A DNA stretch of 39,147 nucleotides, from assembly GCF_000314855.2 (NCBI RefSeq), contig NZ_KB233223.1, positions 1 to 39,147 on the forward strand, in the 5' to 3' direction. Under the pieces are notes generated by a model. The model was not told the DNA's origin and did not search any database. It saw only the letters and a program-made list of their open reading frames with translations. Source of the DNA: Providencia burhodogranariea DSM 19968 (GTDB lineage: Bacteria > Pseudomonadota > Gammaproteobacteria > Enterobacterales > Enterobacteriaceae). Positions 1 to 8,344 of this stretch are shown in pieces. A program made the position numbers and the translations under genes. Numbering within the stretch: the stretch's first letter is position 1; every line of letters begins with the position of its first letter.

Positions 1-58
1 TTAAATTAAAACTTGTTGCTAAATAAAGCAATGAGTAGCCGAAAGGCGAAAGAATTGT

Positions 59-135
59 GGAGCGGTAGTTCAGTTGGTTAGAATACCTGCCTGTCACGCA
101 GGGGGTCGCGGGTTCGAGTCCCGTCCGTTCCGCCA
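59..135 (+). tRNA. aspT: tRNA-Asp (GTC)
   Basis: The sequence folds as a full 77-nt cloverleaf: acceptor arm GGAGCGG pairs with CCGTTCC, the anticodon loop reads CTGTCAC with anticodon GTC, the T loop is GGTTCGAGTCC, and the 3' CCA is encoded. It is nearly identical to E. coli tRNA-Asp. Together with the following tRNA-Trp it forms the distal end of an rRNA operon (rrnC-like in E. coli); the 5S gene would lie just left of the window. Confidence 0.98.
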
Positions 136-143
136 CTTAATTT

Positions 144-219
144 AGGGGCGTAGTTCAATTGGTAGAGCACCGGTCTCCAAAACCGGGTGTTGGGAGTTCG
201 AGTCTCTCCGCCCCTGCCA
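144..219 (+). tRNA. trpT: tRNA-Trp (CCA)
   Basis: A complete 76-nt cloverleaf starts with AGGGGCG, which pairs with CGCCCCT before an encoded GCCA end. The anticodon loop CTCCAAA gives anticodon CCA. It sits 8 nt after tRNA-Asp, the same pair and order as at the end of E. coli rrnC next to the hdfR-ilv region. Confidence 0.98.
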
Positions 220-259
220 GTTACCAATTAAGTAAAAATAAAAGAAGTATCTCATTGAT

Positions 260-288
260 AACCCGGTTACTTTAATCGGGTTTTTCTT
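260..288 (+). terminator. Rho-independent terminator of the rrn/tRNA unit
   Basis: Arms AACCCG(GTT) at 260-268 and (AAT)CGGGTT at 274-282 form a 9-bp stem including one G-U pair, followed by TTTTCTTTA. It lies 40 nt after tRNA-Trp and is the natural end of the ribosomal operon transcript. Confidence 0.85.
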
Positions 289-289
289 T

Positions 290-1766
290 ATTGATTTTTC
301 TCAAAAAGTCCTTTCTATATTTCTCTTATTTCAAATAAACGAATTGTCCACTTTCTAATGAATTTAGATATACTTGATTAGAATTTTTAATTTTATCCTT
401 TCATAATTCCAATTCTAGTGATTTTCAAATAAAACCATATAATATTCTTTATACTTTTTTATAGCTTAAATAAGTAAGCCGTTAAAAATTCTATATCGTT
501 TGATTTTATTATTATCAATGGAATTTAGTAAGATGACTGGTATTAATAGAAATATATTATTGAGTTGAATTTATGTAGGTCATCAAGGCTGATTTTTTAA
601 TACTTTCTTCCGTAGAACGTAAAATTTTAACTTTAATGATGAGAAAAATTCGTATTTTTCATCAATAAAATCGATTATTTTGAAATAATAACGGCAACAT
701 AAAGCATCCTATATTATTCAGTATCATTGAATGTTAGGCATTTAAGTAACCGATAAAGATTTTTTCTTAGATTTAGATAATATTCTTTATTATCATTTTT
801 AAGACTTAGCACTGTTCGCTAAGCTATATGATAAGTGCGCGTTTAATGAAAGGAATAGGTTTTATGCATTATTCGATAACAATATCGCTAAAATATCGTT
901 AGTGGTTTGATTAAAATACCTTGAATTGAGTTAATTACAAGCAGGTCTTTTTCTCACCAACCTTCGATAAAATGCTGTATGCGATAGTAATGTACATTTA
1001 TAGGTATTTATGACGGATAAACAACGTTATAGCATGGCTTCTGAGGCGGACTCCTATAAATAGTTCTTGAATTCGGATCTTGCTGTTTAAATGCTTTTAA
1101 TCTTATTTACCTCCATACCCCCCATACCATCATACTTCAATTATCAATTTATCTTCTCTCCCATTTTTACGGTAAATATCTACACCGCTCAGCCAGTTTT
1201 AAGATGCTAACTATTTGATTTTGATTAAATCATTTTTATTCATTTAATGTGTGAAAACTGTGATACAAAAAATCTAATGATAACTGCCTCATTCTAGATA
1301 AAGTGGATTGTATATATCGAGTATCGTTAGGTAGATTAAGTTCTACGTTTGCAAGTATCAGAATTGCAAAGTATGAGGAATGATGGCTATACGCGTGTTT
1401 ACATCTTATTTTCATGTGAGGGTGGTTAATTACCGGTAAAATTTCCATGAATAGAGATTAAATATACGAATTAGATGGTTAAAAAAGCTGAATTTACTGT
1501 GGGTCACCAACTTGAATCATATCAAATATTCTTCCATTAGATCAACATGGAAGCATATTTTTGACTGTTAATAATATGTTTAACAGAAAGTGAATATTGA
1601 TCGTAACGATATTCGAAAATGCCTCATTGTTTATGTGAGTTTCTTAATGACAAACAAGAAGATCTTCACCGTTATTTTAGATCTTTTTCCATGAGAATAG
1701 CATCAGTTGTTACTGATCTAACGATTTGAATTGTTTTGGGTATATATATAATTGGGTGGGATAGAG
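290..1766. other. AT-rich region without a recognisable gene
   Basis: About 1.5 kb between the rrn terminator and hdfR is strongly AT-rich and contains no open frame with a recognisable protein. The longest frame is a 70-codon minus-strand stretch at 1236-1448 whose translation resembles nothing I know. I see no tRNA, IS end or clear repeat. It may be decayed sequence or a silenced AT-rich spacer; both are inference. Confidence 0.6.
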
Positions 1767-1789
1767 CGCCCGATAAAGCGAGTCAGGCG
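1767..1789 (-). terminator. Hairpin downstream of hdfR
   Basis: On the minus strand a 7-bp stem CGCCTGA/TCGGGCG (one G-U pair) encloses a 9-nt loop, 27 nt past the hdfR stop codon. There is no good T-tract after it, so it may be a weak or Rho-assisted terminator. Confidence 0.4.
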
Positions 1790-1815
1790 TTTAGAATAAA
1801 AAGACTAGAGTATTA

Positions 1816-2655
1816 TTAAGATGTACTACAGAACTGGGCATTTTTTACAGGTGTTTTGATTAGTTGATTAATCAATGCCTGTTGATCATTTTTTTGCAAC
1901 CAAACAGCATAAAGTGATTTTGTAATCGCTGCCTCTGAGAGTGTTTTTAGCCCAGGGTATTGTATGTTCCAATGAGATGGTAAAAATGCAGCTGAAAGCG
2001 ATACAGAGAGTAATTGGCGGGCAATATGAGCTGATGTCGTTATCATGATAGGAGAATCATTTGAAGTTAATGTTGATTCATTTTTTGGTTGAAAATCGGC
2101 ACTCCACTCTAACTTGATATAATTGTAATTCGTCAAGGCAATATTTTTTTGTGAAGCCATAAGTTGCAGCTCAATAGTCCCAATAATCGTACTTTCAAAC
2201 TCATCCATCTTAGGTGGCTCTGTCGCTATTAATAAGTCAAGTTCTCGGGAATGTAACTGTTTTACGAGAGATTGACGAGTAGAGACCCTTGCTTCTAGAC
2301 GGAGCTCATCATGCTGCTCATACAGTGCTTGCATCCAGTCTGTGAGATAGCCTTCCCACAATGACGCTGTAGCCCCTATCGAAAGTTCAGTGTGCTGTGA
2401 CGCATGTGAAATCTCTTTTTTTGCTTGTAGCCAAGTATTCATCAAGGATTCAGCATAGGGGACGAGGCGCTCACCTGCCGCCGTTAACCTGATGTTATTG
2501 CGATGTCGAGTGAATAGGTTCGTACCGAGTTGAGTTTCAAGTTGTCTTATGCGAAAACTCACTGCAGATTGTGTCAAATATAGTGATTCTGCGGCTCGGC
2601 CGAAGTGTCTGGTTCTACTGACTTCCAAAAAAGTTTTCAATAACTCAGTATCCAC
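1816..2655 (-). CDS. hdfR: LysR-family transcriptional regulator HdfR
   Basis: The 279-residue product is a LysR-type DNA-binding regulator. The N-terminal winged helix-turn-helix (about residues 1-60, with [20 protein letters not shown]) is almost identical to E. coli HdfR, and the length matches exactly; the C-terminal effector domain is more divergent. In E. coli HdfR represses the flagellar master operon flhDC and is itself affected by H-NS. I place the start at GTG 2655, because a GGAG Shine-Dalgarno at 2665-2662 sits 6 nt upstream and the protein then begins MDTELLKTF like the E. coli protein; the upstream in-frame TTG 2667 and ATG 2661 overlap or abut that site. It is divergent from maoP, with promoters sharing about 117 bp. 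Confidence 0.93.
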   Translation of the reverse strand: MDTELLKTFLEVSRTRHFGRAAESLYLTQSAVSFRIRQLETQLGTNLFTRHRNNIRLTAAGERLVPYAESLMNTWLQAKKEISHASQHTELSIGATASLWEGYLTDWMQALYEQHDELRLEARVSTRQSLVKQLHSRELDLLIATEPPKMDEFESTIIGTIELQLMASQKNIALTNYNYIKLEWSADFQPKNESTLTSNDSPIMITTSAHIARQLLSVSLSAAFLPSHWNIQYPGLKTLSEAAITKSLYAVWLQKNDQQALINQLIKTPVKNAQFCSTS

Positions 2656-2772
2656 ATACATCTCCAATAATTTTTGTCGTGATGATTTAAATGTTTTGTT
2701 TTACAGATTGCCAATGCTGTCTAATACTCCGCGCCATAAAGAGTTGACAGTAATAAGTTAGGAGTGTGTCAG

Positions 2773-3111
2773 ATGGCAGAAAGCTTCATCACGACTAATC
2801 GTTTTTTTGATAATAAACATTACCCACGTGGCTTTTCTCGTCATGGTGATTTCACCATCAAGGAAGCTCAGTTGCTCGAACGCCATGGCCAAGCTTTTAA
2901 TGAGCTTGATTCAGGCAAACGTACCGCACAAACAGACGAAGAAAAACTGTTTGTTGCTGTTTGCCGTGGCGAGAGAGAACCAGTAACTCCTGAAGAAAAA
3001 GTATGGACGAAATATTCTAGTCGGATAAACCGTCCGAAACGTTTCCATACTCTGTCTGGCGGTAAACCTCAGATTGATCCTTCAGAAGACTATACAGACA
3101 CAGATGATTAA
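2773..3111 (+). CDS. maoP: Macrodomain Ori organisation protein MaoP (DUF413)
   Basis: This 112-residue soluble protein, formerly YifE, is highly conserved with E. coli from MAESF to the acidic tail EDYTDTDD; the central [20 protein letters not shown] stretch is nearly unchanged. In E. coli MaoP acts with a nearby site, maoS, to constrain DNA mobility in the chromosomal Ori region, and the gene lies at this same hdfR-adjacent position. The ATG at 2773 has GGAG 8 nt upstream (2761-2764); the in-frame GTG at 2764 lies inside that ribosome site and is unlikely. I cannot locate maoS from sequence alone. Confidence 0.93.
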   Translation: MAESFITTNRFFDNKHYPRGFSRHGDFTIKEAQLLERHGQAFNELDSGKRTAQTDEEKLFVAVCRGEREPVTPEEKVWTKYSSRINRPKRFHTLSGGKPQIDPSEDYTDTDD

Positions 3112-3129
3112 TATCATCACTATATTTAA

Positions 3130-3155
3130 GAGGGGCTTAGGCCCCTTAATTTATT
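3130..3155 (+). terminator. Terminator hairpin between convergent maoP and yifB
   Basis: The stem AGGGGC (3131-3136), loop TTAG and GCCCCT (3141-3146) is followed by TAATTTATTG. It is 19 nt after the maoP stop and 47 nt beyond the yifB stop on the opposite strand, so it could serve both genes. Confidence 0.75.
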
Positions 3156-3192
3156 GTCTGATTTCACAATCACCATCTACTTCTCCAAGTGC

Positions 3193-4722
3193 TCAGCTTA
3201 CTTGTTTTTGCAAATGAAGCAATAACTTATCCATCGCACGATAACCTAACGCTTCAAGAAGGTGCGGTCTTTCTATGTCCATCGATTCTTGAAGGTCTGC
3301 AATAGTTCGAGCAACCCTTAATATCCTATGCCATGCACGAATGGATAATCCTAATTTATTTAAAGCATGTTCTAAAAAAAGAGCATCCTTAGTACTGAGC
3401 AGGCACAATTTTGTTGTTTCTCTAGCTGTTAATTGGCTATTTAGCTTACCGTTTCTTTTGATTTGTTTTTTTCTAGCAACAATAACACGGGAGCGGATTT
3501 GTTCACTATTTTCACCTTGATGTTGCTGATGACTTAGTGTTCCTAATGGTAATAGAGGGATTTCAATTGAAAGATCAAATCTATCGATGAAGGGGCCTGA
3601 AATACGTGAAAGGTAATGTAGAATTTTGACAGGAGAACTTCTGCTATTATTCCCACTATAACTTCCAGTAGGGCTTGGATTCAAAGCTGCAATGAGTTGA
3701 AAATTTGCAGGAAAACACACCTTTGCTTTAGCTCGTGAAATAATTACTTGTCTTGATTCTAAAGGTTCACGTAATGCATCTAACACAGAGCGGCTAAATT
3801 CGGGGAGTTCATCAAGAAATAAAATGCCATTATGTGCGAGTGATATCTCACCGGGTTTAGGTAAGCTGCCACCACCAATCAAAGCAGCCATTGATGCACT
3901 ATGATGAGGCGACCTAAATGGCCTAGGGGGCCAATCATACCCTAGACTAGTTGAATGACATAAGCTATGTAGAGCTGCAACTTCCAATGCTTCCTGTGAC
4001 GTTAGAGAGGGTAAAAGTGTTTTTAGCCGGCTAGCGAGCATCGTTTTACCAGTGCCTGGAGGGCCTAATAGCAATAAGTTATGGCCACCACTCGCACAAA
4101 TCTCGAGTGCTCTCTTACCTTGCTCTTGGCCGATGATATCACTAATATTGCCGTCATAGTTGGTGGGGGGTTCTGGTATATGAGCTGGGTGAGCGTTACA
4201 TGATAGTGTGATTTTTTCATGCAAAAAATGGCAAAGGTCTAATAATGATTGTGCGAATTTAACACTATTATTAGGCAGTAGATTTAATTCATGTTGATTT
4301 TCTGCTGAAAAAATGAGGTGTCTTTTTTGAGCTAATGCTGCCTGTGCAGCAGGAATAGCACCATTTACATGGCGAATTTGGCCTGATAAAGCGAGCTCCC
4401 CGAGAAACTCGAACTCATGAAGTAATTTATTGGGTATTTGGCCAGAAGAGGCCAAAATTGCTATTGCAATAGCAAGATCATAACGCCCACCTTCTTTTGG
4501 AAGATCTGCCGGTGCTAAATTAACAGTCATCTTTTTTGCTGGGTATTCAAAACCACTGTTCAGTAGTGCACTACGTACTCTATCTCTTGCTTCTTTTACG
4601 GCTGTTTCGGGCAAGCCCACTAATGTTAAGCCGGGAAGCCCATTGCTAATATGTGCTTCAACAGTGACGAGTGGTGCGTTCATCCCTATTGATGCTCTTG
4701 TATAAACAATCGCCAATGCCAT
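3193..4722 (-). CDS. yifB: YifB/ComM-family Mg-chelatase-like AAA+ ATPase
   Basis: The 509-residue protein has the family's three-part layout: an N-terminal Lon S16-like domain (about 1-170, with GLPGLTLVGLPETAVKEARDR), a Mg-chelatase-type AAA+ core with Walker A GPPGTGKT at 220-227 and Walker B LFLDE at 301-305, and a C-terminal helical domain (LGLSIRAWHRILRVARTIAD). Homologues named ComM are branch-migration helicases that help integrate single-stranded DNA in naturally transformable bacteria; the role in enterobacteria is less clear. A perfect GGAGG lies 4 nt before ATG 4722. The gene is transcribed away from the ilv operon, as in E. coli. A 9-bp-arm inverted repeat 57 nt upstream is a candidate control site. 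Confidence 0.93.
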   Translation of the reverse strand: MALAIVYTRASIGMNAPLVTVEAHISNGLPGLTLVGLPETAVKEARDRVRSALLNSGFEYPAKKMTVNLAPADLPKEGGRYDLAIAIAILASSGQIPNKLLHEFEFLGELALSGQIRHVNGAIPAAQAALAQKRHLIFSAENQHELNLLPNNSVKFAQSLLDLCHFLHEKITLSCNAHPAHIPEPPTNYDGNISDIIGQEQGKRALEICASGGHNLLLLGPPGTGKTMLASRLKTLLPSLTSQEALEVAALHSLCHSTSLGYDWPPRPFRSPHHSASMAALIGGGSLPKPGEISLAHNGILFLDELPEFSRSVLDALREPLESRQVIISRAKAKVCFPANFQLIAALNPSPTGSYSGNNSRSSPVKILHYLSRISGPFIDRFDLSIEIPLLPLGTLSHQQHQGENSEQIRSRVIVARKKQIKRNGKLNSQLTARETTKLCLLSTKDALFLEHALNKLGLSIRAWHRILRVARTIADLQESMDIERPHLLEALGYRAMDKLLLHLQKQVS

Positions 4723-4778
4723 AATTCCTCCTATTGAGTCAACAGAGTAATATTCTGTTTAACTAAGAGGCAGTACAA

Positions 4779-4801
4779 CTGAACATATTAGGTATGTTCA
4801 G
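4779..4801. repeat. Inverted repeat upstream of yifB
   Basis: CTGAACATA at 4779-4787 and TATGTTCAG at 4793-4801 are perfect 9-bp arms around TTAGG. It lies 57 nt before the yifB start. There is no T-tract on either strand, so a protein-binding site is as likely as an RNA hairpin. I do not recognise the binding protein. Confidence 0.6.
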
Positions 4802-5201
4802 TGGATCGAGAGCTACACCATGTAATATTGTGTTGTTAACATTTTTTTGCGAAGGTTCTCATAAAATCATTTTTAATCAGCCTATTGTGAATTTTACATG
4901 AATATAAACGTGATATAAATTCAGTCATTAATTACTGAAAAATAGCAAGGTGATTAAAATGAATATCATTAATATCGATTATGATTATTGGAATATAAGG
5001 CTAATTATTCGGTCATAATTAATTGTATTTACTATCTATACAGTTACGCAATGGTTTATTATTCTGAATAAAATATAACCAATTGATTTATAATAAAATA
5101 TATATTTTGTTAATAAATAAAAAAAATAAAAGTTGTCAAAATAATTTTAAAATGATACCTCTTTAATATAGATAACGAATAATAGTGAAAAGACTGCATA
5201 C
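4802..5201. promoter_or_regulatory. yifB-ilvL divergent control region, AT-rich
   Basis: There are no genes between yifB and the ilv leader peptide. The 4880-5170 part is very rich in A and T, as expected for IHF or H-NS binding and upstream promoter elements, though I cannot pick a site with certainty. A TTGTCA at 5133-5138 resembles a -35 element, with GATACC (5154-5159) or TAATAT (5164-5169) as possible but badly spaced -10 elements; the ilv operon promoter must lie around here. Confidence 0.5.
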
Positions 5202-5303
5202 ATGAACGCATTACTTCAAGTGATTAGCCTAATTATTATCAGCGTGGTGGTGATTATTATCCCACCGTGCGGGGCTGCACTTGGACGACGAAGGCTGAAT
5301 TAG
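5202..5303 (+). CDS. ilvL: ilv operon leader peptide IlvL
   Basis: A 33-codon frame encodes a leader peptide plainly homologous to E. coli IlvL: the core VISL, SVVVIIIPPCGAALGR is conserved. Seven Ile, four Val and five Leu codons make up almost half of it. Ribosome stalling here when charged tRNA-Ile, -Val or -Leu is scarce lets transcription continue into ilvGMEDA. The frame ends in TAG 18 nt before the attenuator stem. The C-terminus (RRRLN) differs from E. coli (RGKA). The ribosome binding site is weak, as is usual for this peptide. Confidence 0.95.
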   Translation: MNALLQVISLIIISVVVIIIPPCGAALGRRRLN

Positions 5304-5352
5304 TAGCCAAATCTCACGAGAACCCCGCACCGAAAGGCGCGGGGTTTTTTTT
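5267..5352 (+). terminator. ilv attenuator with mutually exclusive antiterminator
   Basis: The terminator stem AACCCCGC (5321-5328) pairs with GCGGGGTT (5339-5346), with CC/GG inside a GAAA loop, and runs into eight T residues. An alternative pairing joins GTGCGGGG (5267-5274, within the ilvL Pro-Cys-Gly codons) to CCCCGCAC (5323-5330), a perfect 8-bp match that destroys the terminator. This is the classic arrangement for attenuation by Ile, Val and Leu supply. Confidence 0.93.
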
Positions 5353-5427
5353 AGGCAAAGTTTCACGACATCACAGAATATATAAAAATAAATTAATATA
5401 AATTAATTGGATAGACAGGAGAGAATC

Positions 5428-7074
5428 ATGAATGGGGCACATTGGTTAGTTCAAGCATTACGAACTCAGGGCGTTGAAACTGTTTTTGGGTATCCAGGCG
5501 GCGCAATTATGCCTGTTTATGATGCGTTGTATGACGGTGGTGTCAAGCATTTACTGTGCCGACATGAACAGGGGGCTGTTATTGCGGCGATTGGTTATGC
5601 TCGCGCAAGTTTGAAGACAGGGGTTTGTATTGCTACATCAGGCCCTGGAGCAACGAATTTAATCACGGGCTTAGCAGATGCTTTTTTAGATTCAGTTCCA
5701 GTTGTTGCTATCACCGGTCAAGTTAGTTCAGAGTTTATCGGTACAGATGCTTTTCAAGAAATAGATGTCTTAGGTTTGTCTCTCGCTTGTACCAAACACA
5801 GTTTTTTAGTTGAATCCATTGAAGATTTGCCTCGTATTGTTGCTGAAGCTTTCGCAATCGCAAATAGTGGTCGTCCAGGGCCTGTACTGATTGATATTCC
5901 GAAAGATATTCAGCTACAGAAGGCGGATCTAACCCCATTTTTAATGCCTGTTGAGCAAGACTTACCAACACAATTTGATGAGATTAATCAGGCAAAAGAA
6001 TTATTAATACAGTCAGAAAAGCCGATGTTATATATCGGTGGCGGCGTTGGTATGTCTGGTGCTGTTACTGAATTAAGGGATTTTATTGATTACACAGGCA
6101 TCCCATCTGTTGCAACGCTGAAAGGTTTGGGAGCTGTAGCTCCATCTGAACCTAATTATCTTGGTATGTTAGGAATGCATGGTACTAAAGCCGCAAACCT
6201 TGCAGTGCAACGTTGTGATTTATTGATTGCCGTCGGTGCTCGTTTTGATGACCGCGTAACTGGCAAGTTAAATACTTTTGCACCAAATGCCAAAGTGATA
6301 CATCTTGATATTGACCATGCTGAACTTGATAAATTACGCCAAACACATGTTGCTTTGCTGGGGGATGCGAAAGTTCTTCTGCCTGAGTTGAAGATTAAAA
6401 AATCGATTTCACCATGGCAGCAGGAAGTACAGCAGCTGAAAAGTGAGTTTGCTTGGCGTTATGATCATCCAGGAGAGGCTATTTATGCGCCTTTGTTGTT
6501 AAAACAACTTTCTGATCGCATGGATACTCACGCTGTTGTAACAACAGATGTTGGGCAGCATCAAATGTGGTCAGCCCAGCATTTAAGCATTGAAGCCCCC
6601 GAGAATTTCATCACCTCAAGTGGTTTAGGAACGATGGGATTTGGTGTCCCAGCAGCAATAGGTGCACAAGTCGCTCGCCCTGAAGATACGGTTATTTGTG
6701 TTTCTGGAGATGGTTCTTTCATGATGAATGTACAAGAACTCGGCACGATTAAGCGTAAAAAATTACCTGTTAAGATTTTACTGCTAGATAATCAACGGTT
6801 GGGCATGGTTCGCCAGTGGCAAGAACTGTTCTTTGAACAGCGTTATAGCGAAACTATTTTAACTGATAACCCCGATTTCGTAGCTCTAGCAGCAGCTTTC
6901 GATATTCCAGGGCGTCGCATAACAACAAAAGCTGAAGTTGGCGAGGCTCTTGACGAATTCCTGAATAGCGAAGGCGCTTATATTTTACAAGTATCAATAA
7001 ACGAATTAGAAAACGTCTGGCCTTTGGTTCCACCAGGGGCAAGCAATGAAAAAATGATGGAGAAACCGTTATGA
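5428..7074 (+). CDS. ilvG: Acetolactate synthase II large subunit IlvG (intact)
   Basis: The 548-residue catalytic subunit of acetohydroxyacid synthase II condenses pyruvate with pyruvate or 2-ketobutyrate, the first common step to valine and isoleucine. It has the ThDP enzyme layout: N-terminal Pyr domain with [13 protein letters not shown] and RHEQGA (ThDP glutamate), a central FAD-binding domain ([12 protein letters not shown]), and a C-terminal PP domain with the GDGSF...[11 protein letters not shown] region that binds Mg-ThDP. Length equals the active E. coli valine-resistant form. ATG 5428 is chosen because AGGAGAG lies just upstream and the protein then starts MNGAHW like E. coli; a TTG at 5407 in frame lacks a ribosome site. 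Unlike E. coli K-12, the frame is unbroken. It overlaps ilvM by 4 nt (ATGA). Confidence 0.97.
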   Translation: MNGAHWLVQALRTQGVETVFGYPGGAIMPVYDALYDGGVKHLLCRHEQGAVIAAIGYARASLKTGVCIATSGPGATNLITGLADAFLDSVPVVAITGQVSSEFIGTDAFQEIDVLGLSLACTKHSFLVESIEDLPRIVAEAFAIANSGRPGPVLIDIPKDIQLQKADLTPFLMPVEQDLPTQFDEINQAKELLIQSEKPMLYIGGGVGMSGAVTELRDFIDYTGIPSVATLKGLGAVAPSEPNYLGMLGMHGTKAANLAVQRCDLLIAVGARFDDRVTGKLNTFAPNAKVIHLDIDHAELDKLRQTHVALLGDAKVLLPELKIKKSISPWQQEVQQLKSEFAWRYDHPGEAIYAPLLLKQLSDRMDTHAVVTTDVGQHQMWSAQHLSIEAPENFITSSGLGTMGFGVPAAIGAQVARPEDTVICVSGDGSFMMNVQELGTIKRKKLPVKILLLDNQRLGMVRQWQELFFEQRYSETILTDNPDFVALAAAFDIPGRRITTKAEVGEALDEFLNSEGAYILQVSINELENVWPLVPPGASNEKMMEKPL

Positions 7075-7340
7075 TGCAACATCAACTCGCAATACTGGCC
7101 CGTTTCCGTCCCGAGGTTTTAGAGCGTATATTACGGGTAACTCGCCATCGTGGATTCCAAATTAGCTCTATGACTATGGATCATATGCCCGACGGTGATA
7201 ATGTAAATATTCAAATGACTGTAAATAGCCAGCGCCCATTGGCACTGCTTTATTCGCAGTTAGCAAAGCTGTCTGATGTTTCAGAAGTTGAAATAAAAGA
7301 ACAAGAATCACGACTATTACGCACACAAAGTGCAATGTAA
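7071..7340 (+). CDS. ilvM: Acetolactate synthase II small subunit IlvM
   Basis: This 89-residue ACT-domain subunit is needed for full activity of IlvG. MMQHQ...[21 protein letters not shown] matches E. coli IlvM (87 residues). The start overlaps the ilvG stop as ATGA, implying translational coupling and 1:1 output. Isozyme II is classically insensitive to valine, which is consistent with this short ACT-only subunit. Confidence 0.95.
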   Translation: MMQHQLAILARFRPEVLERILRVTRHRGFQISSMTMDHMPDGDNVNIQMTVNSQRPLALLYSQLAKLSDVSEVEIKEQESRLLRTQSAM

Positions 7341-7352
7341 GGAATATATAAA

Positions 7353-8279
7353 ATGACTAAGAAAGCTGACTATATTTGGTTTAACGGTGAAATGACGCCA
7401 TGGGCTGATGCAAAGGTTCACGTTATGTCTCATGCCCTGCATTATGGAACATCTGTGTTTGAAGGCGTCCGCTGCTATAATTCTCACAAAGGCCCTGTAG
7501 TATTTCGCCATCGTGAGCATATGCAACGTTTGCGTGATTCAGCAAAAATCTACCGTATGCCTGTCAGCTATAGTGTAGAAGAGTTAATGGAAGCTTGTCG
7601 TGAAACTCTGCGTCAAAACAATTTAGTCAGCGCGTATATTCGTCCATTAGTTTTCGTTGGTGATGTTGGTATGGGCGTTAACCCGCCAGATGGTTATAAA
7701 ACTGATGTCATCATGGCTGCATTTCCATGGGGTGCTTATCTAGGTGAAGAAGCTTTAGACCAAGGTATTGATGCGATGGTCTCTTCTTGGAATCGTGTCG
7801 CGCCAAATACTATCCCAACGGGTGCAAAAGCGGGTGGTAATTACCTATCTTCTCTACTTGTTGGGAGTGAAGCTCGTCGTCACGGTTACCAAGAAGGTAT
7901 TGCATTGGATGTGCATGGTTACTTGTCTGAAGGCGCAGGCGAAAATATTTTTGAAGTTAAAGATGGTATCTTATTCACACCTCCATTCACCTCATCAGCT
8001 CTACCGGGGATCACTCGCGATGCGATTTTGACCCTAGCAAAAGATATGGGTATTGAAGTTCGTGAACAAACGTTATCACGCGAATCACTTTATCTTGCGG
8101 ACGAAGTCTTTATGACGGGTACGGCTGCAGAAATCACGCCAGTACGTAGCGTTGATGGAATTGAAGTTGGGATCGGTCGTTGTGGACCGGTTACCAAAAA
8201 AATCCAGCAAGCATTCTTTGGACTGTTTGATGGAACAACAGAAGATAAATGGGGTTGGTTGGATTCAGTTAACCCTTAA
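7353..8279 (+). CDS. ilvE: Branched-chain amino-acid aminotransferase IlvE
   Basis: The 308-residue PLP fold-type IV transaminase makes the last step to Ile, Val and Leu with glutamate as donor. The PLP lysine is K159 in [13 protein letters not shown]; the N-terminal [14 protein letters not shown] and the C-terminal [14 protein letters not shown] signatures are present. Length is within one residue of E. coli IlvE. It begins 12 nt after ilvM with AAGGAA as ribosome site and is the third gene of the operon. Confidence 0.97.
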   Translation: MTKKADYIWFNGEMTPWADAKVHVMSHALHYGTSVFEGVRCYNSHKGPVVFRHREHMQRLRDSAKIYRMPVSYSVEELMEACRETLRQNNLVSAYIRPLVFVGDVGMGVNPPDGYKTDVIMAAFPWGAYLGEEALDQGIDAMVSSWNRVAPNTIPTGAKAGGNYLSSLLVGSEARRHGYQEGIALDVHGYLSEGAGENIFEVKDGILFTPPFTSSALPGITRDAILTLAKDMGIEVREQTLSRESLYLADEVFMTGTAAEITPVRSVDGIEVGIGRCGPVTKKIQQAFFGLFDGTTEDKWGWLDSVNP

Positions 8280-8299
8280 TAACGAATAGCGACAGACTT

Positions 8300-8322
8300 A
8301 CAGGCGGTCGTTCCCCGCCTGT
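8300..8322 (+). other. Hairpin in the ilvE-ilvD gap
   Basis: ACAGGCGG (8300-8307) and CCGCCTGT (8315-8322) form a perfect 8-bp stem with a 7-nt loop, followed by only TTTTAAAAC. It lies within the 65-nt spacer of the operon and more likely marks mRNA processing, stability or partial termination than a full stop. Confidence 0.65.
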
Positions 8323-8344
8323 TTTAAAACACGGGAGTAAAGAT

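Noticed and set aside
1-290. tRNA genes as an integration site for a genomic island in this window
   Set aside because: No integrase, no direct repeat of a tRNA 3' end, and conserved chromosomal gene order follows on the right.
1236-1448. A 70-codon minus-strand open frame in the AT-rich region beside the tRNAs
   Set aside because: No ribosome binding site, no recognisable motif, and composition like the surrounding non-coding DNA.
5407-5427. An upstream TTG start for ilvG, giving seven more residues
   Set aside because: ATG 5428 has AGGAGAG at proper spacing and reproduces the known N-terminus; the TTG lies upstream of that site.
5353-5427. An ilvX-like small gene between attenuator and ilvG
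   Set aside because: No ATG-led small frame with any likeness to E. coli IlvX is present in this stretch.
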